From assembly GCA_900543155.1 (NCBI GenBank), contig UQQN01000022.1:1-28439 (forward strand): a stretch of DNA of 28,439 bases, read 5' to 3'. Below are positions 18,414-25,389 of this stretch, in pieces. The stretch comes from an uncultured Prevotella sp. (GTDB lineage Bacteria; Bacteroidota; Bacteroidia; Bacteroidales; Bacteroidaceae). The position numbers and the translations under genes are program-made. The notes under the pieces are model-generated. The model was not told the origin of the DNA and ran no database searches. It saw only the letters and a list, made by a program, of their open reading frames with translations. Position 1 is the first letter of the stretch, and the number at the start of each line of letters is the position of its first letter.

Positions 18414-18550
18414 AATTAATGGAACAATTAATGGGCATTAATGGTAATTAATGTTCCCTTAAACAGCAGCGTAGCTGCAAATCTAATTTCCGCTTCGCGT
18501 TTTTTTTGAACATTAATTTCCACCAATGCCCATTAATTATTCCATTAATT
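18414..18550. repeat. Long inverted repeat built from ATTAATGG units
   Basis: Two 43-nt arms (18414-18456 and 18508-18550) are reverse complements with four mismatches, around a 51-nt spacer. Each arm holds several ATTAAT words. The spacer holds two short palindromes of its own, GCAGCGTAGCTGC and CGCTTCGCG. No coding potential was seen. Related arms recur, in a different order, at 24732-24865. Confidence 0.85.
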
Positions 18551-18599
18551 TTCTGTATGGTTTTATCGATTTTTGATGTCGATAAGGGGCATGATTAAA

Positions 18600-18912
18600 T
18601 GGGGCACCCCGTTAGATAGGGTGTTCAAAATTGGCAAAATGTTCTGCATGGTTTTGCAACCAAGAATGCACGCCTGCACGATAATTCAGAGCGTGCATTA
18701 CCAACATTAAAATCCAATAAAATCGTGCAATATATTTCACCAATTTTAAAAGCCCCATTTTTCAAAACCGACATTTTGACCAATTATCTTCCTTCGGAAT
18801 GGTATCGGTATTCCTTCGGAATGATATCGGAATCGTTATTACCCGAAAAAACGAAATTTACACCAACGCCTTTTTTATGAATTTTGAACACCCTACCTAA
18901 CGGGGTAACCCA
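18600..18912. repeat. MITE-like element with 32-bp terminal inverted repeats
   Basis: The left end (18600-18631) and right end (18881-18912) are inverted repeats with three mismatches over 32 bp, both carrying ACCCCGTTAG and AGGGTGTTCAAAAT in matching order. The 249-bp interior has no credible gene. It includes a TGCACG-flanked motif (about 18667-18700) also found in reverse near 9982-10005, and a 22-bp duplication at 18789-18832. It could be a non-autonomous mobile element; no target-site duplication was established. Confidence 0.75.
18789..18832. repeat. Two tandem copies of a 22-bp TTCCTTCGGAAT-TATCGG unit
   Basis: TTCCTTCGGAATGGTATCGG and TTCCTTCGGAATGATATCGG occur at 22-bp spacing; each includes the perfect palindrome TTCCGAAGGAA when read on the other strand. 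The 22-bp period is twice the 11-bp period of the TATCG minisatellite at 24978-25076. Confidence 0.75.
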
Positions 18913-19092
18913 TTCATATTGACGCATAATGATTGACGATATTTCACGTCGTTAAAATAGATATGTAATCTCCATGTATAAACAAATATACAAACGTGGC
19001 TTTTTTTTCGTCAAAATGCCTGTTTTGACCGTTAAACATGCCAATTATGTCGCTGTTTATAAAGCAATTGTTACAAAAATATTGCAAGATTG

Positions 19093-19124
19093 TTTTGTAA
19101 GACGATAATAATCACTTACCTTTG
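19093..19124 (+). promoter_or_regulatory. Bacteroidetes-type promoter for the polyphosphate polymerase cassette
   Basis: TTTTG at 19093-19097, a 19-nt spacer and TACCTTTG at 19117-19124 match the -33/-7 consensus. Transcription would start near 19131, giving a leader of about 60 nt. The 180 bp between the repeat element and this promoter (18913-19092) hold no gene or structure that was recognised. Confidence 0.75.
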
Positions 19125-19191
19125 TCAGTTGAAAGGGGAAAACACTTGTTTGCCCTAATACGTTTAATATAAATCAGAATAACATTACGGT

Positions 19192-19980
19192 ATGGAAAAT
19201 ACTGTAAACGAAATAGAAACTTTAGCTCGTACCTTACCTGCTATCTCACTTGAAGAGATGTCGGGCATTAGGTTGATGAATCGTACTGACCAAAAGTATG
19301 TGACGAACGTGGCTACACTGAAAGAGTTGCTAAAACTCACAAAGGGTAGTTACTTCTCGCAAGAAATAGCTGGTCAGCGCGTAAGTCCTTATGCCACTAC
19401 TTATTGGGACGATGCCGTGAAACGCTCCATGTTTCGTCAACATGAAACAGGACGTAAACCCCGACAAAAGGTAAGAGTGCGCACTTATTTGAACTCTAAC
19501 ACCACCTTTCTTGAAATAAAAAAGAAGGATAACCATGGTAAAACGGCTAAAAGCCGTGTAGAGGTGCCTTCGCTTAAGGCAGTCATGGAGGATCATGCAG
19601 GAGCCGACTTTGTGATGCAGAAAACAGGTATGGTGCTTAGTGAATTGGTGCCTGCTGTGGGAAATCGCTTTAACCGCATTACGTTAGTAAACTACGATAA
19701 AACAGAGCGACTGACCATAGACTTTGGCATTCACTTTTATAACTACCTCACCGAACAGCGTGCTGCAATGGAGAATATTGTAGTGATTGAACTGAAACGT
19801 GATGGTCGTTGCCCTTCGCCCATTCTCCCTCTGTTGCGACAGTTGCGCATAAAACCTGCGGGATTTAGCAAATATTGTGTAGGAGCCTCGGTTACTGACC
19901 CAGGATTGCGTATTAACCGTTTCAAAAAACGTTTGGTTAAAATCAATAAGGTGGCAGAAAAAAGACCTTTGGAAAACTAA
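19192..19980 (+). CDS. VTC-domain polyphosphate polymerase family protein
   Basis: The protein has 262 residues and no signal peptide or membrane segment, so it is cytoplasmic or membrane-associated through a partner. It has the VTC4-type tunnel-fold residues in order: R31 and K35 in MNRTDQKYV, K93/R95/R97 in KVRVRTY, E108/K110/K112 in FLEIKKK, R122 in KSRVE, R161 in NRFNRI, E200/K202 in VVIELKRDG, and the late SKYCVG motif (226-231). In yeast Vtc4 these basic and acidic residues bind ATP and the growing polyphosphate chain and metal. Bacterial homologues are usually paired with a DUF4956 membrane protein, which is the next gene. Polyphosphate synthesis by this exact protein is inferred. Confidence 0.88.
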   Translation: MENTVNEIETLARTLPAISLEEMSGIRLMNRTDQKYVTNVATLKELLKLTKGSYFSQEIAGQRVSPYATTYWDDAVKRSMFRQHETGRKPRQKVRVRTYLNSNTTFLEIKKKDNHGKTAKSRVEVPSLKAVMEDHAGADFVMQKTGMVLSELVPAVGNRFNRITLVNYDKTERLTIDFGIHFYNYLTEQRAAMENIVVIELKRDGRCPSPILPLLRQLRIKPAGFSKYCVGASVTDPGLRINRFKKRLVKINKVAEKRPLEN

Positions 19981-20082
19981 ACGCATTGGGTAGTGAACAA
20001 CGCCTGTCTTAAAAAGGCTTCTGCCAGTTGCAAGCATTGAATAAATAATAACAAAACATATCCTAATCTTACAAACAAAACG

Positions 20083-20730
20083 ATGTTCGATTTCACCTCA
20101 TTTCATCTTCTTCCCCTCATTTGCAGCCTCGTAATGAATACACTCGTTACTTGGCTTGTCGTACACTTTTTCTACTATCCTAAAGGTCGTCGTCGCGACT
20201 ACTACTTTACATTCATCTTGCTCAGCGTGAGCATTTTTATGCTGATTGCTTTGTTGATGCGTGGCAGTCATGACGTAGGTATTGGTGCTGCTTTAGGACT
20301 CTTTGCTATATTCGGTATCATTCGTTATCGCACAGAGAGTGTGCCTATTCGCGAAATGACTTACCTATTCTTCCTTGTAGCACTCAGTGTGCTTAATGGT
20401 AAATGTGGCGAAACACTCTCTATTCTTGAACAACTAACCATCAATGGTGTCTTCTTGGTTTGTGTTTGGTTGTGCGAGAACTTCCTCACATCAAGCAATG
20501 TGGGTTGTAAATATGTGAAATACGACAACATCGACCTTATAAAGCCCGAAAAATATGACGAACTCAAGGCAGACCTTGAGGAACGTTTGGGCTTGAAAAT
20601 TCTTCGTGTAGAAGTGGGAGCTGTCGACTTCTTAACAGATATGACCATGCTCCGTGTGTTCTATGAAGACCCAGAAGGACGCATTAAAAGCGTGGACCAT
20701 ATGACACGCTTGCCTAAAATTAACGAATAA
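20083..20730 (+). CDS. DUF4956 membrane protein, partner of the VTC-type polymerase
   Basis: The protein has 215 residues. It starts with about four or five hydrophobic segments (roughly 9-32, 41-59, 66-82, 92-105 and 115-135), with the conserved GIGAALGLFAIFGIIRYRTE block between the third and fourth segments. The last 75 residues form a soluble cytoplasmic domain (KPEKYDELKADLEERLGLKI; VGAVDFLTDMTMLRVFY). This matches DUF4956, a family that regularly neighbours VTC-domain proteins and is thought to form the membrane part of that unit. It lies 102 bp after the polymerase gene and 21 bp before the barrel gene, without a terminator in between. Confidence 0.88.
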   Translation: MFDFTSFHLLPLICSLVMNTLVTWLVVHFFYYPKGRRRDYYFTFILLSVSIFMLIALLMRGSHDVGIGAALGLFAIFGIIRYRTESVPIREMTYLFFLVALSVLNGKCGETLSILEQLTINGVFLVCVWLCENFLTSSNVGCKYVKYDNIDLIKPEKYDELKADLEERLGLKILRVEVGAVDFLTDMTMLRVFYEDPEGRIKSVDHMTRLPKINE

Positions 20731-20751
20731 TTAACCTGTTCTTTTTAGCTT

Positions 20752-21579
20752 ATGAAAAAGAGACTGGCTACTTTTGCACTCGTTGCAACAGCCGTATTTA
20801 CAGCTGCACATGCCGACGATTATGGTGTGTGGTTAGGTGCTTCGGTACAAAAAAACATTACAAAGCAGTTTTCGGTGGATGCAGGCTTAGGCATGCGTGC
20901 TGAAAATAAACTGAATGACCTTACACGTTACGACTTTGATGCTGGCTTGGGTTATAAAATTACTCCTTGGCTTGGTATTGGTGGTGGATATGCTTTTATT
21001 CGCGACTATAACTTGGAAGAGGTAACGCCTAAAACAAGAGGTGTGAACGTGGAAGAGGCATATTGGCGCAATAAGCATCGTGCAACTTTTGATGTGACGG
21101 GTTCGTGGGATGTGCGATTAGCCAATAAGTCGTGTTTTGAATTCTCTGTGCGAGAGCGTTACCAATATACGCACTTTGTGCCTACACAAACCACAAAGAC
21201 TAAATATCGTGCCCCCCTCTCTGACGAGCAGTTAGGAGGTTGGGCAGGCGATGTGTATCCGTATGATGGAGTGCTTTATAGCTCAAAATCGCAAGAACTC
21301 GATGGAAAGCGCAGCAAGCATAAGCACTATCTACGTTCGCGCTTTCAAGTAGCATATAACATTCGTCACTGCAGCTGGACACCCTATGCTTCGTACGAAT
21401 TTAGCAATGACTTTTGCAATAGTCTGCACCTCGACAAACAACGACTTACTGCAGGTGTGGAGTGGAAAGTAACCAAACAACACAAAATAGACTTTGCTTA
21501 TGTGTATAACCACGGTGCAGACGATGATTCAGACGGAAACAATCATGTACTGAGCATTGGCTATAAATTTAAATTTTAA
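20752..21579 (+). CDS. DUF2490-like outer-membrane beta-barrel protein
   Basis: The protein has 275 residues and a signal peptide (TFALVATAVFTAAHA-DD). The mature part is made of alternating beta-strands with DYGVWLGASVQKNIT near the start, EN-LND-TRYDFDAGLGYKI, WLGIGGGYAFIRDY and repeated W/Y/R strands, and it ends in HVLSIGYKFKF, an outer-membrane barrel C-terminus (final Phe). The pattern fits DUF2490. The function of the family is not established. Within this cassette it could give the inner-membrane polymerase pair an outer-membrane counterpart, for instance for export or attachment; that is inference from gene order only. Confidence 0.75.
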   Translation: MKKRLATFALVATAVFTAAHADDYGVWLGASVQKNITKQFSVDAGLGMRAENKLNDLTRYDFDAGLGYKITPWLGIGGGYAFIRDYNLEEVTPKTRGVNVEEAYWRNKHRATFDVTGSWDVRLANKSCFEFSVRERYQYTHFVPTQTTKTKYRAPLSDEQLGGWAGDVYPYDGVLYSSKSQELDGKRSKHKHYLRSRFQVAYNIRHCSWTPYASYEFSNDFCNSLHLDKQRLTAGVEWKVTKQHKIDFAYVYNHGADDDSDGNNHVLSIGYKFKF

Positions 21580-21678
21580 AAATTAGGTATTACAAACTAA
21601 ACGAGGTTTTGTTAGCTACTTGTTTTGAAAAACTTTGCGTAGTATGTAATACTGGATTTACACTAAACTTTTTGCGTT

Positions 21679-22107
21679 ATGAAACATATTCTCACCCTGT
21701 TGTTTTGTGCTTCGGCTATTACCGCTTCGGCACAGAGCTACGACTTCCTTACTTTTCAAAAAAGTACAGGAACAGAAACTTCATTGCGTTCAGACCATGT
21801 GAAGATTACCTTCGAAGGTGGTAACTTAGTGGCTACAAATGGTAGTGAAACATTTCGTGCACCATTGAACGAAATGGCAAAGATGTTCTTCTCGAATACA
21901 GCCACGGGCATTCAATCGGTAAATACAAGTGACGATGTGCTGACTGCTTCAATTGTGAACGGACATCTTAGCACCAATGCGCCTGTAGGTAGTCGTATTT
22001 GTGTGATTGGCATGGATGGTCGTCAACTTAATCCCAATGCGCCTATTAGCAAGGGCACCTACCTTGTTCGCATCAATAACACAACCCTTAAAGTAGTGGC
22101 ACAATGA
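21679..22107 (+). CDS. Small secreted protein with a T9SS-like C-terminal segment
   Basis: The protein has 142 residues. A signal peptide (LLFCASAITASA-QS) is followed by a short beta-rich domain (KITFEGGNLVATNGSE; MAKMFFSN) of a type often found just ahead of T9SS sorting domains in Bacteroidales. The final 60 residues (IVNGHLSTNAP, RICVIGMDGRQL, ISKGTYLVRINN, LKVVAQ) follow the type A sorting-domain pattern. There is almost no passenger domain, which is odd for T9SS cargo. Its stop overlaps the next start (ATGA), so it is translationally coupled to the carbohydrate-binding protein and may serve as its surface partner. The protein itself was not recognised beyond these features. Confidence 0.72.
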   Translation: MKHILTLLFCASAITASAQSYDFLTFQKSTGTETSLRSDHVKITFEGGNLVATNGSETFRAPLNEMAKMFFSNTATGIQSVNTSDDVLTASIVNGHLSTNAPVGSRICVIGMDGRQLNPNAPISKGTYLVRINNTTLKVVAQ

Positions 22108-23351
22108 AAAAGCTCTTTACCCTTATAGCCCTTTTGGCTGCCACTGCTGGCACCACACTTTCGGCACAGTGCATTAAGGTTTATCCCAAAGGCACACCTG
22201 CAGTGATAACTTATCCTATCGCTTCGTTGGGCGACATGACGTTTAGCACTGAGAATGGTGAATCGTTTGTAACTCTCGGTGGTGTGGCAACTGCAGTATC
22301 GGGTATCGACTCGATTGTGGTAGATCGTGAAGCACAGGCTTTGAGCCATACCGTAGATGTAGCATTCAACGATAAAACGGGTGCTTACTTAACCGTGTCG
22401 GGCGATGTGTTTAATAACCTTACAACCATTCAAGTGAAGGGAAACCACGTAAACATTGTGCAAAACCCTGGAATGGTAGATGAAGTAAGCTATGTGCTTT
22501 CGGGCACTACCACAAATGGTTCGTTTTATACCACAGGTGAATATAAAGCCGCTGTAAAGTTGAATGGTGTGAACATCACCAATCCCGATAGTGCAGCTAT
22601 TTACATTGACAATGGCAAGCGCATTGACGTGATTCTGGCTGAAGGCACAGAAAACTCACTTGTGGATGGTGCTACAGGTTTGCAAAAGGCTTGTTTCTTT
22701 GTGAATGGACATGCTGAATTTAAAGGCGCTGGTGTGTTGAACCTTACGGGTAATGCCCGCCATGCTTATGCCTCAGACGAATATACATGGTTCAAAGCCT
22801 CCACAGGAACCATCAACGTGTTAGCTTCTGCGAACGATGGTTTGCACATTGAACAATATTTCCAAATGGACGGTGGCACACTTAATATACCGAACGTAAA
22901 GGGAGATTGCATTGATGTAAGTCGCACAAAAGATGTGACGGACGAGTTTAACGGTCAAGTGTTTATCAATGCAGGTACTTTGAAATATGCGGTAACAGCC
23001 GATGACGTGAAGGGTATTAAGAGTGAATCGGACATGACCATAAACGGTGGTAGCTTTGACGCTACTGTTTCGGGCAATGGTGGTAAGGGCATCAGTGTAG
23101 GCGGTAACTTAGTTATTGACCAAGCAGAGGGTGCTACAACCAGCATTAAAATGGACGTCTCGGGCAGTACTTATACAGACCCCACAGATGCTACTCTTAC
23201 TTCAAAATGTCGTGGCATTAAGGTAAAAGGCAACTACACTTTGAAGGGCGGTACCATCCACATGAACGTGACGGGGAAAAAAGCCAAGGGCATTTCGTGC
23301 GATGGTCAGTACGTTTATTTGGGCGGTACAACCAACGTATTGCCTGAATAA
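22104..23351 (+). CDS. Carbohydrate-binding beta-helix protein of the Cthe_2159 family
   Basis: The protein has 415 residues and a signal peptide (LIALLAATAGTTLSA-Q). A short N-terminal beta domain (IASLGDMTFSTENGE; GIDSIVVD) resembles the one in the preceding small protein. From about residue 115 the chain becomes a repetitive right-handed beta-helix with the Cthe_2159 pattern: YKAAVKLNGVNITNPDSAAI, LAEGTENSLVDG, FKASTGTINVLASANDGLHI, MDGGTLNI, then MTINGGSFDATVSGNGGKGI and KGGTIHMNV. Cthe_2159 of Clostridium thermocellum binds cellulose and acid-sugar polymers and has a pectate-lyase-like fold without shown lyase activity. Genes of this family often sit with VTC and DUF4956 genes, as here. 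It is likely a surface protein binding an acidic glycan or polyphosphate; the ligand is unknown. Confidence 0.82.
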   Translation: MKKLFTLIALLAATAGTTLSAQCIKVYPKGTPAVITYPIASLGDMTFSTENGESFVTLGGVATAVSGIDSIVVDREAQALSHTVDVAFNDKTGAYLTVSGDVFNNLTTIQVKGNHVNIVQNPGMVDEVSYVLSGTTTNGSFYTTGEYKAAVKLNGVNITNPDSAAIYIDNGKRIDVILAEGTENSLVDGATGLQKACFFVNGHAEFKGAGVLNLTGNARHAYASDEYTWFKASTGTINVLASANDGLHIEQYFQMDGGTLNIPNVKGDCIDVSRTKDVTDEFNGQVFINAGTLKYAVTADDVKGIKSESDMTINGGSFDATVSGNGGKGISVGGNLVIDQAEGATTSIKMDVSGSTYTDPTDATLTSKCRGIKVKGNYTLKGGTIHMNVTGKKAKGISCDGQYVYLGGTTNVLPE

Positions 23352-23397
23352 AGAGCGCATAGTTTTGATTCAAAGAATTGATTCTAAAAAACAAATA

Positions 23398-23436
23398 GGC
23401 ATTCATTTTGCAATAATCTTTTGCAGAATGAATGCC
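23398..23436. terminator. Strong hairpin at the end of the cassette
   Basis: A 15-bp stem with one mismatch (23398-23412 with 23422-23436) closes a 9-nt loop. On the + strand no T run follows; on the - strand the hairpin is followed by a T-rich stretch (TTTGTTTTTT). It lies between two + strand genes, 46 bp after the beta-helix gene. It may end cassette transcription by a T-independent route or protect the mRNA end. Confidence 0.5.
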
Positions 23437-23487
23437 AAACTATTACTAAAGACATATATTGTTTGAACATTTCTTTTATATACGTGA

Positions 23488-24516
23488 ATGAATAAACAAG
23501 AAAGTTTAGAGTTGAAAGGCATTGCTATACTTATGATGCTTTTTCTTCATCTTTTTAATACGCCAGAACGTGCAGCAGAATGTAGCAATCTTTTGTGTAT
23601 AGGAGATAAGCCCTTAGCTCTATTATTAAGTCGCATAGGGGGCATGTGTGTGCCTATTTACATCTTTATTTCAGGTTATGGACTTGCTGCTTCATGGCAA
23701 AAACAGCCCGATCATCGGTTACATCCTTTGAAACGAGTTTGGCGCTTGTTGGGCATGTATTGGACTGTTTTTTTACTATTCATACCTTTGGCATGTTATA
23801 TCAATCCAAGTGAATATCCAGGCAGTATAAGTGAGTTTTTCTTGAATTTCTTTAGCCTTACATACTCTTATAACGGAGAGTGGTGGTTCTTGCGTTCTTA
23901 CATTCTTATGGTGTTCTTTTCGCCGTGGATTATAGGTTGTATGATGCGAGGTGACAAACAACGCAAAAGCATGTTTCTCGTTGCAGCCATAAGCTATATG
24001 GTGTGGGCAGTACTGTCTAAAACGCATTGGATGCAGGAGGTGTATGTAATGGATGTAGTGAAGAACTTTTTACACCTCTATTTTTCTTTCGTCTTCGGCG
24101 TGTGGATGTTCTGTACCAAGGGGATAGATCGTTTACGTATGAAGTTAGATACGCTATCTGCGAATCGTAGGCGTTGGGTCATTGCAGCAGGTGTAGCCTT
24201 ACCTCTTATCGTATGTATCGTCTTTAAGATGATGTTTCTAAAAGCCATTGCAATGATGCCTCTTTTGCCCTTCTACCTCATGCTTCATAGGGCAGGATGG
24301 GTGAAAAGTGTGTTGTGCTATTTTGGGCACCATAGCACTTATATGTGGTTTACGCACTCATTCTTTTGTTATTACCTTTTTCACGATTACATCTATGGTT
24401 TGCGTTACCCTGCATTGATGTTTGGTGCATTGATAGTGCTTGCGCTCATCTCGTCTTATGTGTGTCAGTGGGTGCATGATGGCATAGCCCGTCTTTTCTC
24501 TTTGGCTAAAAAGTAA
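23488..24516 (+). CDS. Acyltransferase-3 family membrane protein
   Basis: The protein has 342 residues and about ten hydrophobic segments. The N-terminus has the family motif (LELKGIAILMMLFLHLF) with the putative catalytic His21, followed by MCVPIYIFISGYGLAASW in the second segment and GEWWFLRSYILMVFF and FGHHSTYMWFTHSFF later on. Such proteins (OafA, WecH and similar) O-acylate surface polysaccharides, peptidoglycan or other glycans using an acyl donor across the inner membrane. The substrate cannot be read from the sequence. It stands alone: a hairpin lies upstream and repeat DNA begins 16 bp downstream. It might modify the glycan bound by the neighbouring beta-helix protein, but nothing in the sequence proves a link. 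Confidence 0.87.
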   Translation: MNKQESLELKGIAILMMLFLHLFNTPERAAECSNLLCIGDKPLALLLSRIGGMCVPIYIFISGYGLAASWQKQPDHRLHPLKRVWRLLGMYWTVFLLFIPLACYINPSEYPGSISEFFLNFFSLTYSYNGEWWFLRSYILMVFFSPWIIGCMMRGDKQRKSMFLVAAISYMVWAVLSKTHWMQEVYVMDVVKNFLHLYFSFVFGVWMFCTKGIDRLRMKLDTLSANRRRWVIAAGVALPLIVCIVFKMMFLKAIAMMPLLPFYLMLHRAGWVKSVLCYFGHHSTYMWFTHSFFCYYLFHDYIYGLRYPALMFGALIVLALISSYVCQWVHDGIARLFSLAKK

Positions 24517-24532
24517 CATATTGCACGGTTTT

Positions 24533-24924
24533 ACCCCGTTAGGTGGGGGCAAAATTCATGAATTTTTTTTCGGCATGGTTTTGATAAAAAATGATATTGT
24601 AAATAGTTGATATTCAATAATAACAAACGCAGGAAACGCCTCAATTTGTGTATTATTTTAATGGGGTAACCCATTTAAACATACATCCTATCGACAACAA
24701 AATCCGATATTCTCGCTTCGCGTTTTATTTTGAACATTAATTACCATCAATGCCCATTAATTGTTCCATTAATACTTTTCATGTCCATTAGCAAAGAAAA
24801 AATGAATGTCTCGAAATTAATGTCCCCGAATTAATGACAATTAATGTTCACAAAAAACAAGCAGCGAAGCTGCAAACATCTAAAATCGTGCCGAAAAATG
24901 TTATGGATTTTGAACACCCTACGT
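24533..24924. repeat. Mosaic intergenic element bounded by terminal modules of the dispersed repeat
   Basis: The left boundary (24533-24585: ACCCCGTTAGG, AAAATTCATGAATTTT, CGGCATGGTTTTG) is matched in inverted form by the right boundary (about 24886-24924: TGCCGAAAAATG, GGATTTTGAACACCCTAC). Inside lie a full core module (24586-24673), almost the same as that at 28340-28422, and rearranged ATTAATGG arms (24732-24865). No transposase or other gene was seen. The element starts directly after the acyltransferase gene. Confidence 0.78.
24732..24865. repeat. ATTAATGG module, second copy with permuted order
   Basis: Bases 24732-24772 closely match the right arm of the inverted repeat at 18508-18550, including the CGCTTCGCG that precedes it. 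The AATTAATGTTC and GCAGCGAAGCTGC at about 24838-24873 match the left arm end and spacer palindrome of that copy. In the first copy the order is left arm, spacer, right arm; here the right-arm sequence comes first, as in a circular permutation. Confidence 0.7.
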
Positions 24925-24977
24925 ATACGGGCTTTATCTCTTCGTAGCTGGCGGTTTCTTCAAAACAATATTTTCCG

Positions 24978-25109
24978 TATCGTTTCCGTATCAATCCCGT
25001 ATCGTTCTCCTATCGTTCTCCTATCGTTCTCCTATCGTTCTCCTATCGTTCTCCTATTGTTCTCCTATTGTTCTCCTATTCCCGAACGGAGAACGATAGG
25101 AGAACGATA
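24978..25109. repeat. 11-bp minisatellite (TATCGTTCTCC) followed by inverted copies
   Basis: Nine 11-bp units run from 24978 to 25076: two diverged units (TATCGTTTCCG, TATCAATCCCG), five perfect TATCGTTCTCC, then two TATTGTTCTCC. After an 11-bp gap two exact inverted units (GGAGAACGATA) lie at 25088-25109, with decayed inverted units to about 25130. The array can fold back on itself. It does not contain a real gene; open frames through it are an effect of the repeats. Confidence 0.92.
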
Positions 25110-25293
25110 GGAGGATGAACGAAGAACAATGGGAGATGTATCGACTACACATCGGTACTGAAACGAAGAGACAGCGAAACACAAAAAGGAAACCAACAAT
25201 GCGGAATGGAGCGAAAGACTAACAATGAGGTTCGGCGGAACAAGGGGGCTCAATCTCAAGAACAATGAACCCAAAAACAGAAATAATAAAAAA

Positions 25294-25358
25294 ACAAGTG
25301 ACAAGGTGAAACGGGGACTTTCAGTTGTCAATGAACTGAGGTTTCACTTGTCACTTGT
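25294..25358. other. Long imperfect stem-loop downstream of pepT
   Basis: ACAAGTGACAAGGTGAAAC (25294-25312) pairs with GTTTCACTTGTCACTTGT (25341-25358) with one bulge. The enclosed part folds again: CTTTCAGTT with GAACTGAG around a short loop. It lies 31 bp beyond the stop of pepT (read on the - strand) and an A run at about 25285-25294 would give a U-rich tail in that direction, so it may end pepT transcription. Bases 25131-25293 hold nothing recognised. Confidence 0.6.
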
Positions 25359-25389
25359 AACAATCGAATCGCTTAAAAATGCGTTGTTT

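Noticed and set aside
18600..18912. Insertion sequence with transposase
   Set aside because: The element has inverted ends but is only 313 bp and has no credible open frame, so at most it is a non-autonomous element.
21587..21650. GTATTAC/GTAATAC inverted pair in the spacer before the small secreted protein
   Set aside because: The arms are only 7 bp with a loop of about 50 nt; not convincing as a terminator or operator.
24844..25110. Open frames of 88 residues across the minisatellite on both strands
   Set aside because: They are products of the 11-bp repeat, with Ser/Tyr/Pro-rich translations and no start context.
24978..25130. CRISPR array
   Set aside because: The units are 11 bp head to tail with no spacers, and no cas gene is present.
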